Shown: piece after piece, positions 34,603 to 44,009 of the stretch
Layout: each line of letters begins with the position of its first letter
How positions within the stretch are numbered: the first letter of the stretch is position 1
DNA from: Weissella cibaria
GTDB lineage: Bacteria; Bacillota; Bacilli; Lactobacillales; Lactobacillaceae
DNA: 64,000 nucleotides
Direction: 5' to 3'
Assembly (NCBI RefSeq): GCF_004521965.1
Contig: NZ_SDGK01000092.1
Location: forward strand, 1 to 64,000
Translations under genes and position numbers: made by a program
The notes under the pieces: generated by a model
Told to the model about the DNA's origin: nothing
The model's database searches: none
The model's input: only the letters and a program-made list of their open reading frames with translations

Positions 34603-35670
34603 CTATTCAATTAATTGTTGCCATTTCGTCATAATCGGTCCCGTCACAAAGTCTTTCGCGCGAGCTAATGACTTTGAGGCCAACACACGCCGCATTTCCG
34701 TACTGTGCAGCAATGGTTCCAATCGGTGCCAGATGACTGTTGCGTCCTTTGTGGCTAACTCACCGTACACACCACCTTCAAGTATTTCAGCCGCCCCAGT
34801 GTTATCCGTCGACACAATTGGCAAGCCAAAGCTCATTGCCTCAACCAGAACCAGTGGTAGTCCTTCCCATCGTGATGTTGCCAAAAAGATAGATGCCTGC
34901 CGATAATGCTCGGCCAGCGCCTCATCATGGAGCGCACCACGATACACGACTTTATTTTCCGCATGATTAGCATGAATCAATCGCTTGAACTCCGCGACAT
35001 CCGTCGGCGTACCATCACCAGCAATGACAATCTGCCAATTGTCAGGCAAGTATTGTGCAACGGCTAACATGATATCAATACCTTTGTGTTGGATGGCAAT
35101 GCGACCCGTGAATGCAATTTTGTGGCTCGTCACATCAGCCTGACCCACAATGGGCATCGTAACCGGATTCCAAATTTTAATAGCCCGATCAGTGACTGTT
35201 TGAAAGCCAGCTAAATCTGATTCTGTTAAAGCAACTACCACGTCAGCCGCCTTCACACCGTCTACAAATTCAGGTTGCATCTCACGATAATACTGATTAA
35301 AGTACGTATCAATATTATTATGCATCCAAGCAATCATCTGCACATGCGGCGCCCGCGTCTTAAGATACGGAATAAAGCTTGTCAAAATCCCCGCATTTAC
35401 AATTAGCACATCAATTTTTTCAGTTATTAAAACATCCCCCAAATCGGCCATTTGCACCGCATAACGGGTTAATGGCGTGGCCCCATTTTCGGGCATCACT
35501 GGATGCTTGGCCGGGACTAAACGGCCTTTTAACTCATAATAAGAAGGCACGTCTGCCAGTTGATAGTACTGTACATCCGCAAATGCCGTCATCGCATTAC
35601 CAACCACTGTCGCAGCTCGTTTCATGCCGCCAAGTCCCAAATTTTCTATCGCCATGAGTACACGCTTCAT
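34603..35670 (-). CDS. Glycosyltransferase family 4 (GT-B fold)
   Basis: 355 residues. The N-terminus MKRVLMAIENLGLGGMKRAA contains the GT4 acceptor-side loop. The C-terminal donor domain shows IAFTGRIAIQHKGIDIMLAV, VIAGDGTPTDVAEF and the E-x7-E signature ATSRWEGLPLVLVEAMSFGL. It probably transfers a nucleotide-activated sugar to a cell-envelope glycan or lipid acceptor. It stands alone between leuS and tRNA-Arg, with its own terminator. Donor and acceptor cannot be inferred. Confidence 0.87.
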   Translation of the reverse strand: MKRVLMAIENLGLGGMKRAATVVGNAMTAFADVQYYQLADVPSYYELKGRLVPAKHPVMPENGATPLTRYAVQMADLGDVLITEKIDVLIVNAGILTSFIPYLKTRAPHVQMIAWMHNNIDTYFNQYYREMQPEFVDGVKAADVVVALTESDLAGFQTVTDRAIKIWNPVTMPIVGQADVTSHKIAFTGRIAIQHKGIDIMLAVAQYLPDNWQIVIAGDGTPTDVAEFKRLIHANHAENKVVYRGALHDEALAEHYRQASIFLATSRWEGLPLVLVEAMSFGLPIVSTDNTGAAEILEGGVYGELATKDATVIWHRLEPLLHSTEMRRVLASKSLARAKDFVTGPIMTKWQQLIE

Positions 35671-35698
35671 ACTGCACCCTCCCCTCTACCAAAGGCAT

Positions 35699-35736
35699 AA
35701 AAAAAGAGGAACACCCACAATTTGAGTGTTCCTCTT
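35699..35736 (-). terminator. Terminator of leuS
   Basis: A stem AAGAGGAACAC/GTGTTCCTCTT and seven T residues on the minus strand, downstream of leuS. Confidence 0.85.
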
Positions 35737-35798
35737 AAGTATAGTCACTTCTGAATAAAAAGTATCATGTCATGTCCTGAAACCTGACATGTTATTTT

Positions 35799-38213
35799 TT
35801 ACAAAACGACGTTAACCAACTTACCAGGGACCGCGATCACCTTCTTAGGTTGGCCACCATCGAGTTGCTTTTGCACCGCTTCATCAGCAAGCGCTAGTTC
35901 TGTCATCTTGTCACGATCAGCATCGGCTGGGATTGTCAAACGACCACGCACCTTACCGTTAACTTGCAAGACGATTTCAATTTCATCTTCAACTAAAGCA
36001 GATTCATCAAACGTTGGCCAAGCAGCATACGTCACAGATTCATCCTTGTGCAAGTAGCTCCACAATTCTTCCGTCATGTGTGGCGCAATTGGGTTCAACA
36101 ACTTGATGAAGCCTTCAACATATTCAACTGGCAAGTTTTCAGCCTTGTAAGCTTCGTTGATGAAAATCATCATTTGTGAAATGGCCGTGTTGAAACGAAG
36201 ACCTTCATAGTCATCCGTTACCTTCTTGACCGTCTCGTTGTAAATCTTGTCCAACTTGTGGTCGTTAACCGTTGTAATGTGATCACGCAACTTGTCATCA
36301 TCATCAATGAACAAACGCCAAACACGATCCAACCAACGACGTGAACCAGCCAAGCCGTCTTCAGACCAAGCAATTGATTGTTCCAAAGGTCCCATGAACA
36401 TTTCGTACAAACGCAATGTGTCAGCACCGTATTGCTCAACGACGTCATCAGGGTTCACAACGTTGCCCTTTGACTTCGACATCTTCTCGTGGTTTTCACC
36501 CAAAATCATACCTTGGTTAGCCAACTTTTGGAATGGCTCCTTAGTGTGCACAACACCCAAGTCGTACAACACCTTGTGCCAGAAGCGGGCGTACAACAAG
36601 TGCAACACGGCGTGCTCAGCACCACCAATGTACAAGTCAACATTCTGCCAGTAAGCCTCAGCGTCTGGTGAAACAATTTCCTTATCATTGTGTGGATCCA
36701 TGTAACGCAAGTAGTACCATGATGAACCAGCCCATTGTGGCATCGTATTCGTCTCACGCTTACCCTTACGGCCATTTTCGTCAACCACATTTACCCAGTC
36801 GTCAACGTTAACCAATGGTGACTCACCAGTACCTGAAGGCATGATGTTATCAACTTCTGGCAAACGCAATGGCAATTGGTCCTCTGGTACAAGCGTCTTT
36901 TCGCCATCTTCCCAGTGGATGACAGGAATTGGCTCACCCCAGTAACGTTGACGTGAGAAGATCCAGTCACGCAAGCGGTAGTTAACTTGCTTGTGACCAA
37001 CACCTTGTTCTTCCAACCAAGTAATCGCCTTGTCGATAGCTTCTTGCTTACCCATGCCGTCCAAGAAACCTGAGTTGATGTGCTCACCGTCACCTGTGTA
37101 GGCTTCGTCGGCAATATCGCCCCCAGCCAATACTTGGCGCATTGGCAAGTCGTACTTCTTCGCAAACTCGTAGTCACGCGTATCGTGCGCAGGAACTGCC
37201 ATAATAGCACCCGTTCCGTATGACGCCAAGACATAGTCACCAATCCAGATCGGCAATTCTTCGCCGTTCATTGGGTTAATGGCGTATGCACCAGTGAAGA
37301 CACCGGCCTTATCCTTGTTTAAGTCTGTACGCTCCAAATCTGACTTTGAAGCAATTGACTTCTTGAAGGCTTCGATAGCTTCCTTTTGGTCGTCAGAAAC
37401 AATTTCTGATACCAACGCATGTTCTGGTGACAACACAAGGTATGTCGCACCAAACAACGTGTCAGCACGCGTTGTAAAGACTTCAACTTCGGCATCTGAA
37501 TCCTTCACCTTAAAGTTAACAGAAGCTCCGATTGAACGACCAATCCAGTTACGTTGTTGTTCCTTGATGGCATCTGGCCAATCCACATCATCCAAATCTT
37601 CCAACAAACGGTCAGCGTAAGCCGTAATCTTCAATGCCCATTGACGCATTGGGACACGGTAAACTGGGAAGCCACCACGCTCCGTCTTACCATCAATGAT
37701 TTCTTCATTGGCAACAACCGTACCACCATTGTAATCAGGGGCCCAGTTAACCATGATTTCATCTTCGTAGGCCAAACCCTTCTTGTACAATTGTTCGAAG
37801 ATCCATTGCGTCCACTTGTAGTACTTAGGGTCCGTCGTGTTAACCTCACGTGACCAGTCATATGACAACCCAAGCGTCTTCATTTGGCGACGGAAGTTCT
37901 TAACGTTCTTTGCCGTCACAACACGAGGATCTTCACCCGTCTTAATTGCGTACTCTTCAGTAGGCAAACCAAACGCGTCGAATCCCATTGGGTGCAAAAC
38001 GTTAAACCCTTGCATACGCTTCATACGTGAAACGATATCAGTTGCCGTGTAACCCTCTGGGTGTCCAACGTGCAGTCCCTGTCCTGATGGGAATGGGAAC
38101 ATGTCCATTGCAAAGAACTTTTCCTTTGAGTGGTCTGATGACGTCTTAAAGGTCTGATTTTCTTCCCAGAAGCGTTGCCACTTCTTTTCTACTTCTTTGT
38201 GTTGATATGCCAT
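35799..38213 (-). CDS. leuS: Leucyl-tRNA synthetase
   Basis: 804 residues, bacterial length. Class I motifs are visible: [20 protein letters not shown] (HIGH region) and [14 protein letters not shown] (KMSKS). The CP1 editing domain includes [18 protein letters not shown] and [19 protein letters not shown]. It charges tRNA-Leu and edits mischarged products. The start [13 protein letters not shown] at 38213 is chosen over a five-residue extension; GAGG is 9-10 nt upstream. A terminator-like hairpin with T-box-like bases lies directly upstream, suggesting attenuation by uncharged tRNA-Leu. Confidence 0.97.
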   Translation of the reverse strand: MAYQHKEVEKKWQRFWEENQTFKTSSDHSKEKFFAMDMFPFPSGQGLHVGHPEGYTATDIVSRMKRMQGFNVLHPMGFDAFGLPTEEYAIKTGEDPRVVTAKNVKNFRRQMKTLGLSYDWSREVNTTDPKYYKWTQWIFEQLYKKGLAYEDEIMVNWAPDYNGGTVVANEEIIDGKTERGGFPVYRVPMRQWALKITAYADRLLEDLDDVDWPDAIKEQQRNWIGRSIGASVNFKVKDSDAEVEVFTTRADTLFGATYLVLSPEHALVSEIVSDDQKEAIEAFKKSIASKSDLERTDLNKDKAGVFTGAYAINPMNGEELPIWIGDYVLASYGTGAIMAVPAHDTRDYEFAKKYDLPMRQVLAGGDIADEAYTGDGEHINSGFLDGMGKQEAIDKAITWLEEQGVGHKQVNYRLRDWIFSRQRYWGEPIPVIHWEDGEKTLVPEDQLPLRLPEVDNIMPSGTGESPLVNVDDWVNVVDENGRKGKRETNTMPQWAGSSWYYLRYMDPHNDKEIVSPDAEAYWQNVDLYIGGAEHAVLHLLYARFWHKVLYDLGVVHTKEPFQKLANQGMILGENHEKMSKSKGNVVNPDDVVEQYGADTLRLYEMFMGPLEQSIAWSEDGLAGSRRWLDRVWRLFIDDDDKLRDHITTVNDHKLDKIYNETVKKVTDDYEGLRFNTAISQMMIFINEAYKAENLPVEYVEGFIKLLNPIAPHMTEELWSYLHKDESVTYAAWPTFDESALVEDEIEIVLQVNGKVRGRLTIPADADRDKMTELALADEAVQKQLDGGQPKKVIAVPGKLVNVVL

Positions 38214-38248
38214 TATCGATAACCTCACTTTAATGTTCTAACTTTAAC

Positions 38249-38296
38249 AAAAAAACCGCCTTATTTCAATGAACAAGCGGGGTTAACCACTCGAAC
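38249..38296 (-). promoter_or_regulatory. Attenuator (possible T-box remnant) upstream of leuS
   Basis: On minus, GAGTGGTTAACCCCGC is followed by a CCGC.TT/AAGGCGG hairpin and seven T residues, only about 35 nt before the leuS start. TGGT followed by ACC and CGC resembles the T-box antiterminator core, and UGGU would match the ACCA end of tRNA-Leu. The divergent PAP2 gene leaves only about 150 nt, too short for a full stem I unless the leader starts inside that gene. Confidence 0.4.
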
Positions 38297-38371
38297 ATTC
38301 AGCCGAATTGAGACGTCATTTTGTGATAGACTGAGTTTATGAAATTTTTAATGTGAAAGGAGCTGTTGCAT

Positions 38372-39064
38372 ATGTCCCAAATGCGTAAATTCGACTACCT
38401 GCAACTTGGTGTCGCAATTGCGGGTTTGCTGATGTTTATCTTTTTAGCGTTTGGTTATACACACCACCTGGGCTATATCGATTGGATTGACCAATTTGGG
38501 TTCAAACACATTCGTGAACCCCTAACCCCTGAACGGTCTTGGTTTTTCCGTAACATCACCCGTGGTGGTAATACAAAATGGACCGCCTTGGTCATGGCCA
38601 TCACCGCCATTATTGCCTTGCTAATCCGTAAAATTGACGTTGCTGTCTTTATGGTCGTCAATGTCGGTGTCTTTGGTCTTGGCGTAATGATGTTAATGAA
38701 ACATATCTTTCATCGTCCCCGTCCTGACATTTATCATGTCATTACACAAGGTGGCTATTCCTTCCCATCCGGGCATGCACTAAATGCTGTGTTACTATAT
38801 GGTTCATTGATAGTTTTAGTTCACTACTATCTAAAGAAGCAGGACCAATTGCGCTACGCCTTCATGACACTCTTTGGCGCGTTGGTTTTCGCTATCCCCA
38901 TTAGCCGTGTCTACTTAGGCGTACACTACTTGTCCGACGTCTTGGCCGGCTTTAGTTTAGGCGTTTTCTTTTTGATTATGTCTAAGGAACTTATTTTTAA
39001 ATATCGAACACGAGAGGTTTTCGAACATGCAATCAACCCAGAACCTAGCGCAAATCACGCTTAA
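38372..39064 (+). CDS. PAP2-family phosphatase (undecaprenyl-diphosphatase/PgpB type)
   Basis: 230 residues with about six membrane helices. The three PAP2 motifs are complete: KHIFHRPRP, YSFPSGHALNA and SRVYLGVHYLSDVLAG. The ATG at 38372 is chosen (GGAG 9 nt upstream), not the TTG two codons earlier. The family dephosphorylates lipid phosphates in the membrane, commonly recycling undecaprenyl diphosphate or phosphatidylglycerophosphate. Its 3' end overlaps the next gene by 38 nt, so the two are coupled. Confidence 0.9.
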   Translation: MSQMRKFDYLQLGVAIAGLLMFIFLAFGYTHHLGYIDWIDQFGFKHIREPLTPERSWFFRNITRGGNTKWTALVMAITAIIALLIRKIDVAVFMVVNVGVFGLGVMMLMKHIFHRPRPDIYHVITQGGYSFPSGHALNAVLLYGSLIVLVHYYLKKQDQLRYAFMTLFGALVFAIPISRVYLGVHYLSDVLAGFSLGVFFLIMSKELIFKYRTREVFEHAINPEPSANHA

Positions 39065-39539
39065 CGAATACTTAGTCCCCGGCGATTTGGCAATTGACGC
39101 CACCATTCGTCACGGTGATATCACGCGTTTCTTGGCTAGCCGTGTTGGCGACACTGGTAAGGTATTGGCCTTTTCAGATGTCAAAGCTGAAATTGATGAC
39201 GTCGCAACCTCACTATTTTTGAGTGGTTTGCACAATCGCGTTGAACTTATCAGCAAGGATTTTTCTGCCATTACGAACTACCTGGAACCAACAACACCCG
39301 TTGCGGCTGCATTGTTTCAAGTCGACGAAACCATGGATACCACAACGCTAACGAACACCGTGAAGATGTTATTAATGGTGTTGAAGACAAACGGTTTGGT
39401 TTTGTTGCTATCAGATAACCCAGCTAACTTAGTTGCGGCACAAGAATATGTGGCACAATTACCAACCGATTCTTACAATGTCCACAAGTACGAAGACATT
39501 TTGACTGGCGAAACTGCTTTACTTGTTCAACGTCGTTAA
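39027..39539 (+). CDS. Class I SAM methyltransferase-like protein (MnmM/YtqB-like, degenerate motif I)
   Basis: 170 residues. The overall layout resembles YtqB/MnmM: LVPGDLAIDATIRHGDITRF, GKVLAFSDV and later PVAAALFQVDE. In YtqB the SAM-binding loop is DATxGNGxDT; here it is DATIRHGDIT, which lacks the glycines, so SAM binding is doubtful. A GAGAGG ribosome site precedes the ATG inside the end of the PAP2 gene. It may be a diverged paralogue that has lost or changed its activity. Followed by a terminator. Confidence 0.65.
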   Translation: MQSTQNLAQITLNEYLVPGDLAIDATIRHGDITRFLASRVGDTGKVLAFSDVKAEIDDVATSLFLSGLHNRVELISKDFSAITNYLEPTTPVAAALFQVDETMDTTTLTNTVKMLLMVLKTNGLVLLLSDNPANLVAAQEYVAQLPTDSYNVHKYEDILTGETALLVQRR

Positions 39540-39579
39540 AAAATAACGCCTAGATCATTGCATCTAGGCGTTATTTTTT
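39538..39579. terminator. Bidirectional terminator
   Basis: A perfect stem AAATAACGCCTAGAT/ATCTAGGCGTTATTT with a six-base loop, between convergent transcription units. It overlaps the stop of the rRNA methyltransferase. Confidence 0.9.
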
Positions 39580-40957
39580 ACTTTTCAATTGGTTCAAACA
39601 CTGCCACCGCTTCAACGTGCGCAGTTTGTGGGAACTGGTCCAACGGTTGGATATCACCCTTAATACGGAAGCCCTTATCAATTAGATAACGGGCATCGCG
39701 CGCCATCGTCTCTGGGTCGCATGAGACGTAAACAAACCGGTCAGGGTTCATATCAGCCACCGCATCAAGTAATTCTTCCGTCAAGCCGCGACGAGGCGGA
39801 TCAACGAAGATGACATCCGGCTTAAGACCGCCATCTTTCCACTTTTTCATTTGCTCGGGTGCGTCTGCTGTCACAAACTCTGCATTTTGCACGTTGTTGT
39901 TTGCGACATTCTTTTGCGCGTCAATAACGGCACGTTCGATAACTTCCACACCTAAAACTTTGTCGACACGGTCAGCCACTGTTAATCCAATGGTGCCAAT
40001 ACCTGAGTATGCGTCGATAACCGTATCCGATTCTTTCAACTCACCCTTTGTGGCTGCCATGTCATACAACACTTCAGTCGTCTGTGGGTTAACCTGGTAG
40101 AACGAGTTTGGCCCGATTTCAAAATCAATGTCCAGCAACTTATCGTGGATGGCATCCGCCCCCCACAATGTGCGATTATCACCTGAAGTCAACACGTGTA
40201 AACTACGCGGATTATGGTTTAAAATAATACTCTTAATACCTGACACAGCAGCAGCGATATCAGTAGCAATCGCGTCTTCATCGGTCAAAGTTGGCGTTTG
40301 CGTGACTAGCACCACCATCACCTCGTGACTATAGTAGCCACGGCGAACCATGATGTATCGCATTTCACCTTCTTGTGTGTCGTCATCAAAGACTGATACT
40401 TTGTGCGCATCAAGAATATCCCTGACAATGCCAATGATTTGATCAATTTTTTCGTCATTAACAAAGTAATCATCCAATGGCACAATATCGCCCGGTGTAC
40501 GTTTTTTAATGAAACCGGTCGTTAATTTCCCATCAACGTACTTCACTGGCACCACCGTCTTATTACGGTAGTGTGTGGGGTTATCCATCCCAATTGTGGG
40601 CGCCACGTCAACATCAATGCCAACCGCCTTGTACAACTTCTGCACTTGTTGTTGCTTCAAACGTAGTTGGGCATCATAAGCCAAGTTAACATAGGGTGCA
40701 ATGCCCGCTTCAAGCAAGCAATCTTTGCCTGAATCGACACGATTTGGTGAGGCAACTTCAATTTCAACGACCTTGGCACGTCCAAACTTACGGTTGACTT
40801 GTGTCACTTCAAATCGAATTTTTTCGCCTTCAAAGGCGTTCTCCAAATGGATTGGGTAATCATCCACCATAATGACCCCAACCCCCGTGTAAAGCACGTC
40901 GACAACAGTGCCTTCGTACTGTTCGCCGAGCTTTACCGGAATAACTGTATTGCTCAT
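39578..40957 (-). CDS. rlmCD: 23S rRNA (uracil-C5)-methyltransferase RlmCD/RlmD family
   Basis: 459 residues. An N-terminal TRAM-like beta-barrel (YEGTVVDVLYTGVGVIMV) is followed by a catalytic domain with the family signatures FYQVNPQTTEVLYDMA, DAYSGIGTIGLTVAD, VDPPRRGLTEELLD and the catalytic YVSCDPETMARD. It methylates C5 of uridines in 23S rRNA (747 and/or 1939 in Gram-positives). The Fe-S cysteine set of E. coli RlmD is not complete here. Stands alone on the minus strand. Confidence 0.92.
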   Translation of the reverse strand: MSNTVIPVKLGEQYEGTVVDVLYTGVGVIMVDDYPIHLENAFEGEKIRFEVTQVNRKFGRAKVVEIEVASPNRVDSGKDCLLEAGIAPYVNLAYDAQLRLKQQQVQKLYKAVGIDVDVAPTIGMDNPTHYRNKTVVPVKYVDGKLTTGFIKKRTPGDIVPLDDYFVNDEKIDQIIGIVRDILDAHKVSVFDDDTQEGEMRYIMVRRGYYSHEVMVVLVTQTPTLTDEDAIATDIAAAVSGIKSIILNHNPRSLHVLTSGDNRTLWGADAIHDKLLDIDFEIGPNSFYQVNPQTTEVLYDMAATKGELKESDTVIDAYSGIGTIGLTVADRVDKVLGVEVIERAVIDAQKNVANNNVQNAEFVTADAPEQMKKWKDGGLKPDVIFVDPPRRGLTEELLDAVADMNPDRFVYVSCDPETMARDARYLIDKGFRIKGDIQPLDQFPQTAHVEAVAVFEPIEK

Positions 40958-41045
40958 ATTTTTTATCTCGTGATTCTCAAATTAATTTCCACTATCCATT
41001 ATACCTGAATGCACGGCGGAATATTCATCACGTAGTCGGTTAGCC

Positions 41046-41399
41046 TTAGTACGTTACCATTTCGACAAGCTGCCGCACAGTAAACGTCAAGCCCGGTAGC
41101 ACAACACCAAGACCAAGTAACCATTTAACCGCACGGTTATCGGAGCGCAGTACTGCCATATCTTCGCCGAAACCGTTCATTTTCGTCTGTATGGCTGCGA
41201 CATCGTCTTTAACTTCTTGACGTAGCAGCGCAACATCCTTTTTCACATCATGTAATCCCTCTCACACATCATGCACATCATGTTGCAAATCAGTCACATC
41301 GTGTTGCAACGTCATAAATTCATTTTTCTTGAACGATTCAAACTCTTGCTTCGTGACGAATTGTGCCGTCGGTTCTGGTAATAAAATCCCTTGATACAT
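41046..41399 (-). pseudogene. Coiled-coil membrane-anchored small protein interrupted by TGA
   Basis: A 117-codon frame starting MYQGILLPEPTAQFVTKQEF. The middle repeats a DV-containing heptad-like pattern (LQHDVTDLQHDVHDV, EGLHDVKKDVALLRQEV), predicting a coiled coil. The end is a single membrane helix (WLLGLGVVLPGLTFTVRQLV). One in-frame TGA at 41262-41264 splits it; both sides stay in the same frame and share the repeat pattern. The architecture resembles phage holin-associated or XhlA-like proteins, but no specific family is assigned. GGGGGGA precedes the ATG. Confidence 0.75.
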
Positions 41400-41509
41400 T
41401 GCCTGTCCCCCCTATTAATTACTTCCACAACATAATTTCATCATATCTGATAATTTTTCATTTTGCAACAAAACAATCAGCCGGAAACGCCTATATAGCA
41501 ACGTTTTTG

Positions 41510-42331
41510 TTAGTTAATGCGACGTCCGTGTTCTTCAACATACGCTGCCGCAACCGGCATCATTTGCCCCTTATATTCAACTGCTAATGCTCGCGCAGTC
41601 TCATCCTGAGTTGGGACCATCGCCACAAATTCGCCACTATCTAGCCGGTACAAAGCCACCCGTTGGCCCGCATCATTGAGTAGGAACGAATAGTCAATCA
41701 TGTGATCATAATCAACAAATTTAAATGGCCGTGCGTCCTCACGATAATCAATTTCGTCTGGTTGTGATGTGACCGTTGTCTGTCGTTCTGCTGGCAACTG
41801 CCCAATCAACTCAAATTTCATTTCCTGCAAATCTATCAATGCAGCCTGGTAACTAATTGGCACTTCATCAACAACTGCCCGGAAAAACTTTGGCAGTAAT
41901 TTCTTAGGGCGGGTCACCGGATCAGCTAATTCAGCAAAAATTGTATAGACACTTACTTGTTGGGCAACTAAATCATCCAACGTTACCGTAATACGCGCTT
42001 CACCGTCAGCCACCGACCACTCTAGGCCGGCATTTTGCATTGCCCGTTCAGAAACAAACGGCGCTACCAAAGTACCCAACGTCATAATAATTAACCCATC
42101 GACTTGGTTAATTGTCACATCAAATTTCTTAGCAGCATCTTCAAATAACATCCCCACCGTGCGGGTTGAGAATATATTAACAGCGCGCATATCCTGCAAA
42201 AGCGTCGTGGCCCCTTCAGCATCCTTAGCGGTGATTAAATCAATGAGTTCGTGATACATTTCAAGGCTCACAAAATCAGTCGGTGATAAAATCAACTCAC
42301 CATAATCATCAAACATTTCATTTAATAACAT
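41510..42331 (-). CDS. Hypothetical protein, 273 residues
   Basis: Not recognised. Acidic, soluble protein with no signal peptide or membrane helix. An N-terminal helical half (about 1-150, with DAEGATTLLQDMRAVNIFST) is followed by a C-terminal half from about 195 (DEIDYREDARPFKFVDYDHM) that reads like a beta-rich domain ending EEHGRRIN. It is monocistronic, at the left edge of the eroding accessory region, but its codons and long intact frame suggest that it is functional. Confidence 0.75.
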   Translation of the reverse strand: MLLNEMFDDYGELILSPTDFVSLEMYHELIDLITAKDAEGATTLLQDMRAVNIFSTRTVGMLFEDAAKKFDVTINQVDGLIIMTLGTLVAPFVSERAMQNAGLEWSVADGEARITVTLDDLVAQQVSVYTIFAELADPVTRPKKLLPKFFRAVVDEVPISYQAALIDLQEMKFELIGQLPAERQTTVTSQPDEIDYREDARPFKFVDYDHMIDYSFLLNDAGQRVALYRLDSGEFVAMVPTQDETARALAVEYKGQMMPVAAAYVEEHGRRIN

Positions 42332-42413
42332 GTATCACCATTCCAAACTGTACTTAATTATTGTTAACAATCATAACAGCAATTAGGCCCTTATGGCTAA
42401 TTATCAGGTCAAA

Positions 42414-42451
42414 CAAAAAATGACGACCAGCAGATTTGCGAGTCGTCATTT
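42414..42451 (-). terminator. Terminator of the FMN reductase gene
   Basis: A stem AATGACGAC/GTCGTCATT with a loop and six T residues on the minus strand. Confidence 0.85.
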
Positions 42452-42465
42452 CATTAGTCTATATT

Positions 42466-43014
42466 TTAGCCAAGAACCTTCAAAACGAAGTCGTTGTACT
42501 TAGCAGCTGATTCAGCCAAGAACTTCTTTGTACCTTCGTTAGTGATCTTGCCACCTTCGTCAGCCAAGTCCATTGTGTTACCAATGTAAAGTTCTGGTTG
42601 GTGCATAACAACCATGTCCAAGAAGTCCAACGTGTTACGCAACACGTGGTGCGCCACAGCACCACCAAGACCGGCGATTGATTGTGATGCAGGCAAAACT
42701 GGCTTACCAGCCCATACATTTTGTCCCCATGGACGTGAAGCAATGTCCAAAGCGTTCTTCAATGCAGCAGGCACTGAACGGTTGTGCTCAGGCGTTACGA
42801 TAGTGAATGCGTCTTGTTCAGCAACCAACTTGCGGAAGTCTTCATATTCCTTAGGAGAGTTTGCATCCAAGTCTTGATTGTACAAAGGCAAGCTTGCGAT
42901 GTCGAAGTACGTTACTTCTGCATCGGCTGGCAAACCAGCAACAAGGGCCTCAGCCACGCCAAGTGAGTATGAGTTCTTACGAATTGATCCAACAATTACA
43001 CCGTACTTTGTCAT
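42466..43014 (-). CDS. NADPH-dependent FMN reductase family protein
   Basis: 182 residues, flavodoxin-like fold. MTKYGVIVGSIRKNSYSLGV supplies the phosphate-binding loop, PLYNQDLDANSP follows, and TPEHNRSVPAALKNALDIAS is the family signature for FMN and substrate binding. It reduces FMN, quinones or azo compounds with NAD(P)H in the cytosol. Codons are well-expressed type. It is monocistronic with its own terminator. Physiological acceptor unknown. Confidence 0.9.
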   Translation of the reverse strand: MTKYGVIVGSIRKNSYSLGVAEALVAGLPADAEVTYFDIASLPLYNQDLDANSPKEYEDFRKLVAEQDAFTIVTPEHNRSVPAALKNALDIASRPWGQNVWAGKPVLPASQSIAGLGGAVAHHVLRNTLDFLDMVVMHQPELYIGNTMDLADEGGKITNEGTKKFLAESAAKYNDFVLKVLG

Positions 43015-43118
43015 GAATAAATCTCCTAACTGTCTGTGTGCTACATTTCACTTACAAAATATAAGTTTATACGGCGTAGTACAAAAAATCAACAGGTCAA
43101 ATTAAAAATCCTACATTT

Positions 43119-43751
43119 TCATCGTAATTTTTTGATGGTCATGATGACACCGGCGCCAGTAACCGCAATGATTGTGGCACACAAATATAACGACATATAA
43201 TTAACCAATTGATTACCAATTGCCAACACGAGCGCTAAGCCGTTTTCCGTAATTAAGATTGGTAACTGATAACGATTGTACAAGCGAACCAGGGTCTCTT
43301 CAATGCGAATTGGTCGCATATCCCACCCCATGTCATTGACCTTTTCGTTAGGCTTTTTAACTGCAAAGCCATCATAACTATCGTCGTTATACCAATTCAT
43401 ACCTAAGAAAAGCAATTTCTTGCTCGTTATATACACCCGGTTCGGGTTCGACCTGGCCCATTCCACACTGAATCGAAAAGCGCTAAAGTGTAAGGGTTGT
43501 AGTTTATCAAAATCGGCATCATAGCGTTCACGGTGGTGAATACCCATGCCACTAATATAGTTTTGCGGATCGTTCCCAACTGCACGGAAATCATCGACCG
43601 TTGGGACATCCTTGAATACCGTATCATACTCACTTGCTAAGTGGCCAGCATTCGCAAGCTCCCACTCATGCCATTGCGTATTTTATGCGCCATCCGTTTG
43701 ATAGTTTGCAATTGGTGCACCCCATAAAAATTTTTTGCCCTGTAATGCCAT
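43119..43751 (-). pseudogene. GH1 (6-phospho-)beta-glucosidase remnant with internal deletion
   Basis: The frame starts MALQGKKFLWGAPIANYQTD, a GH1 N-terminus, and meets a TAA at codon 23 (43683-43685). In the same frame it continues with QWHEWELANAG and FSAFRFSVEWARSNPNRVYI. It then jumps to the distal part of GH1 (FLGMNWYNDD, VNDMGWDMRP, LYNRYQLPILITENGLA), so about 200 residues, including the acid/base region, are missing. After the nucleophile motif it is fused to an unrelated hydrophobic tail ending TIKKLR, perhaps from a transporter. It is an inactive fossil of a beta-glucoside locus. Confidence 0.85.
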
Positions 43752-44009
43752 TTTCTCTTACTATTCTTTCTCCAAATAACTATTTGTAAACTAGTCATTC
43801 CTTTTAGTATAGAAAATCTTTTACAAAAAATCTGTACACCGGCGTTTTTTAAATTTTTGATTTCAGCAAATTTGTCAGCTTTCTGATCTCAAGATATGTA
43901 AAGTTATCTTTATATTTTTGCGATTTTTCATTTTTTATAAAGTTAACTTTATAAAGTTTCTGTATAATGATTTTTATAAAGTTAACTTTATATAAATAGG
44001 AGGATTACG
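43752..44009 (+). promoter_or_regulatory. Triple-operator promoter region of the DUF4143 ATPase
   Basis: Three palindromes with core GTTAAC or GTTATC lie at 43897-43914 (two mismatches), 43934-43955 (22-bp perfect) and 43975-43992 (18-bp perfect). Their centres are exactly 39 bp apart. A TGTATAAT -10 element (43961-43968) lies between the second and third, and AGGAGG precedes the ATG. No other gene is seen in the stretch. Confidence 0.8.

Noticed and set aside
38213-38222. TTATCGATAA at the leuS start as a shared operator with 29621-29632
   Set aside because: Only ten bases are shared, and the leuS copy overlaps its start codon. Chance is likely in this composition.
41262-41264. Selenocysteine or recoded TGA
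   Set aside because: No SECIS-like hairpin directly after the TGA, no selenium genes seen, and lactic acid bacteria rarely use Sec. Nonsense mutation is simpler.
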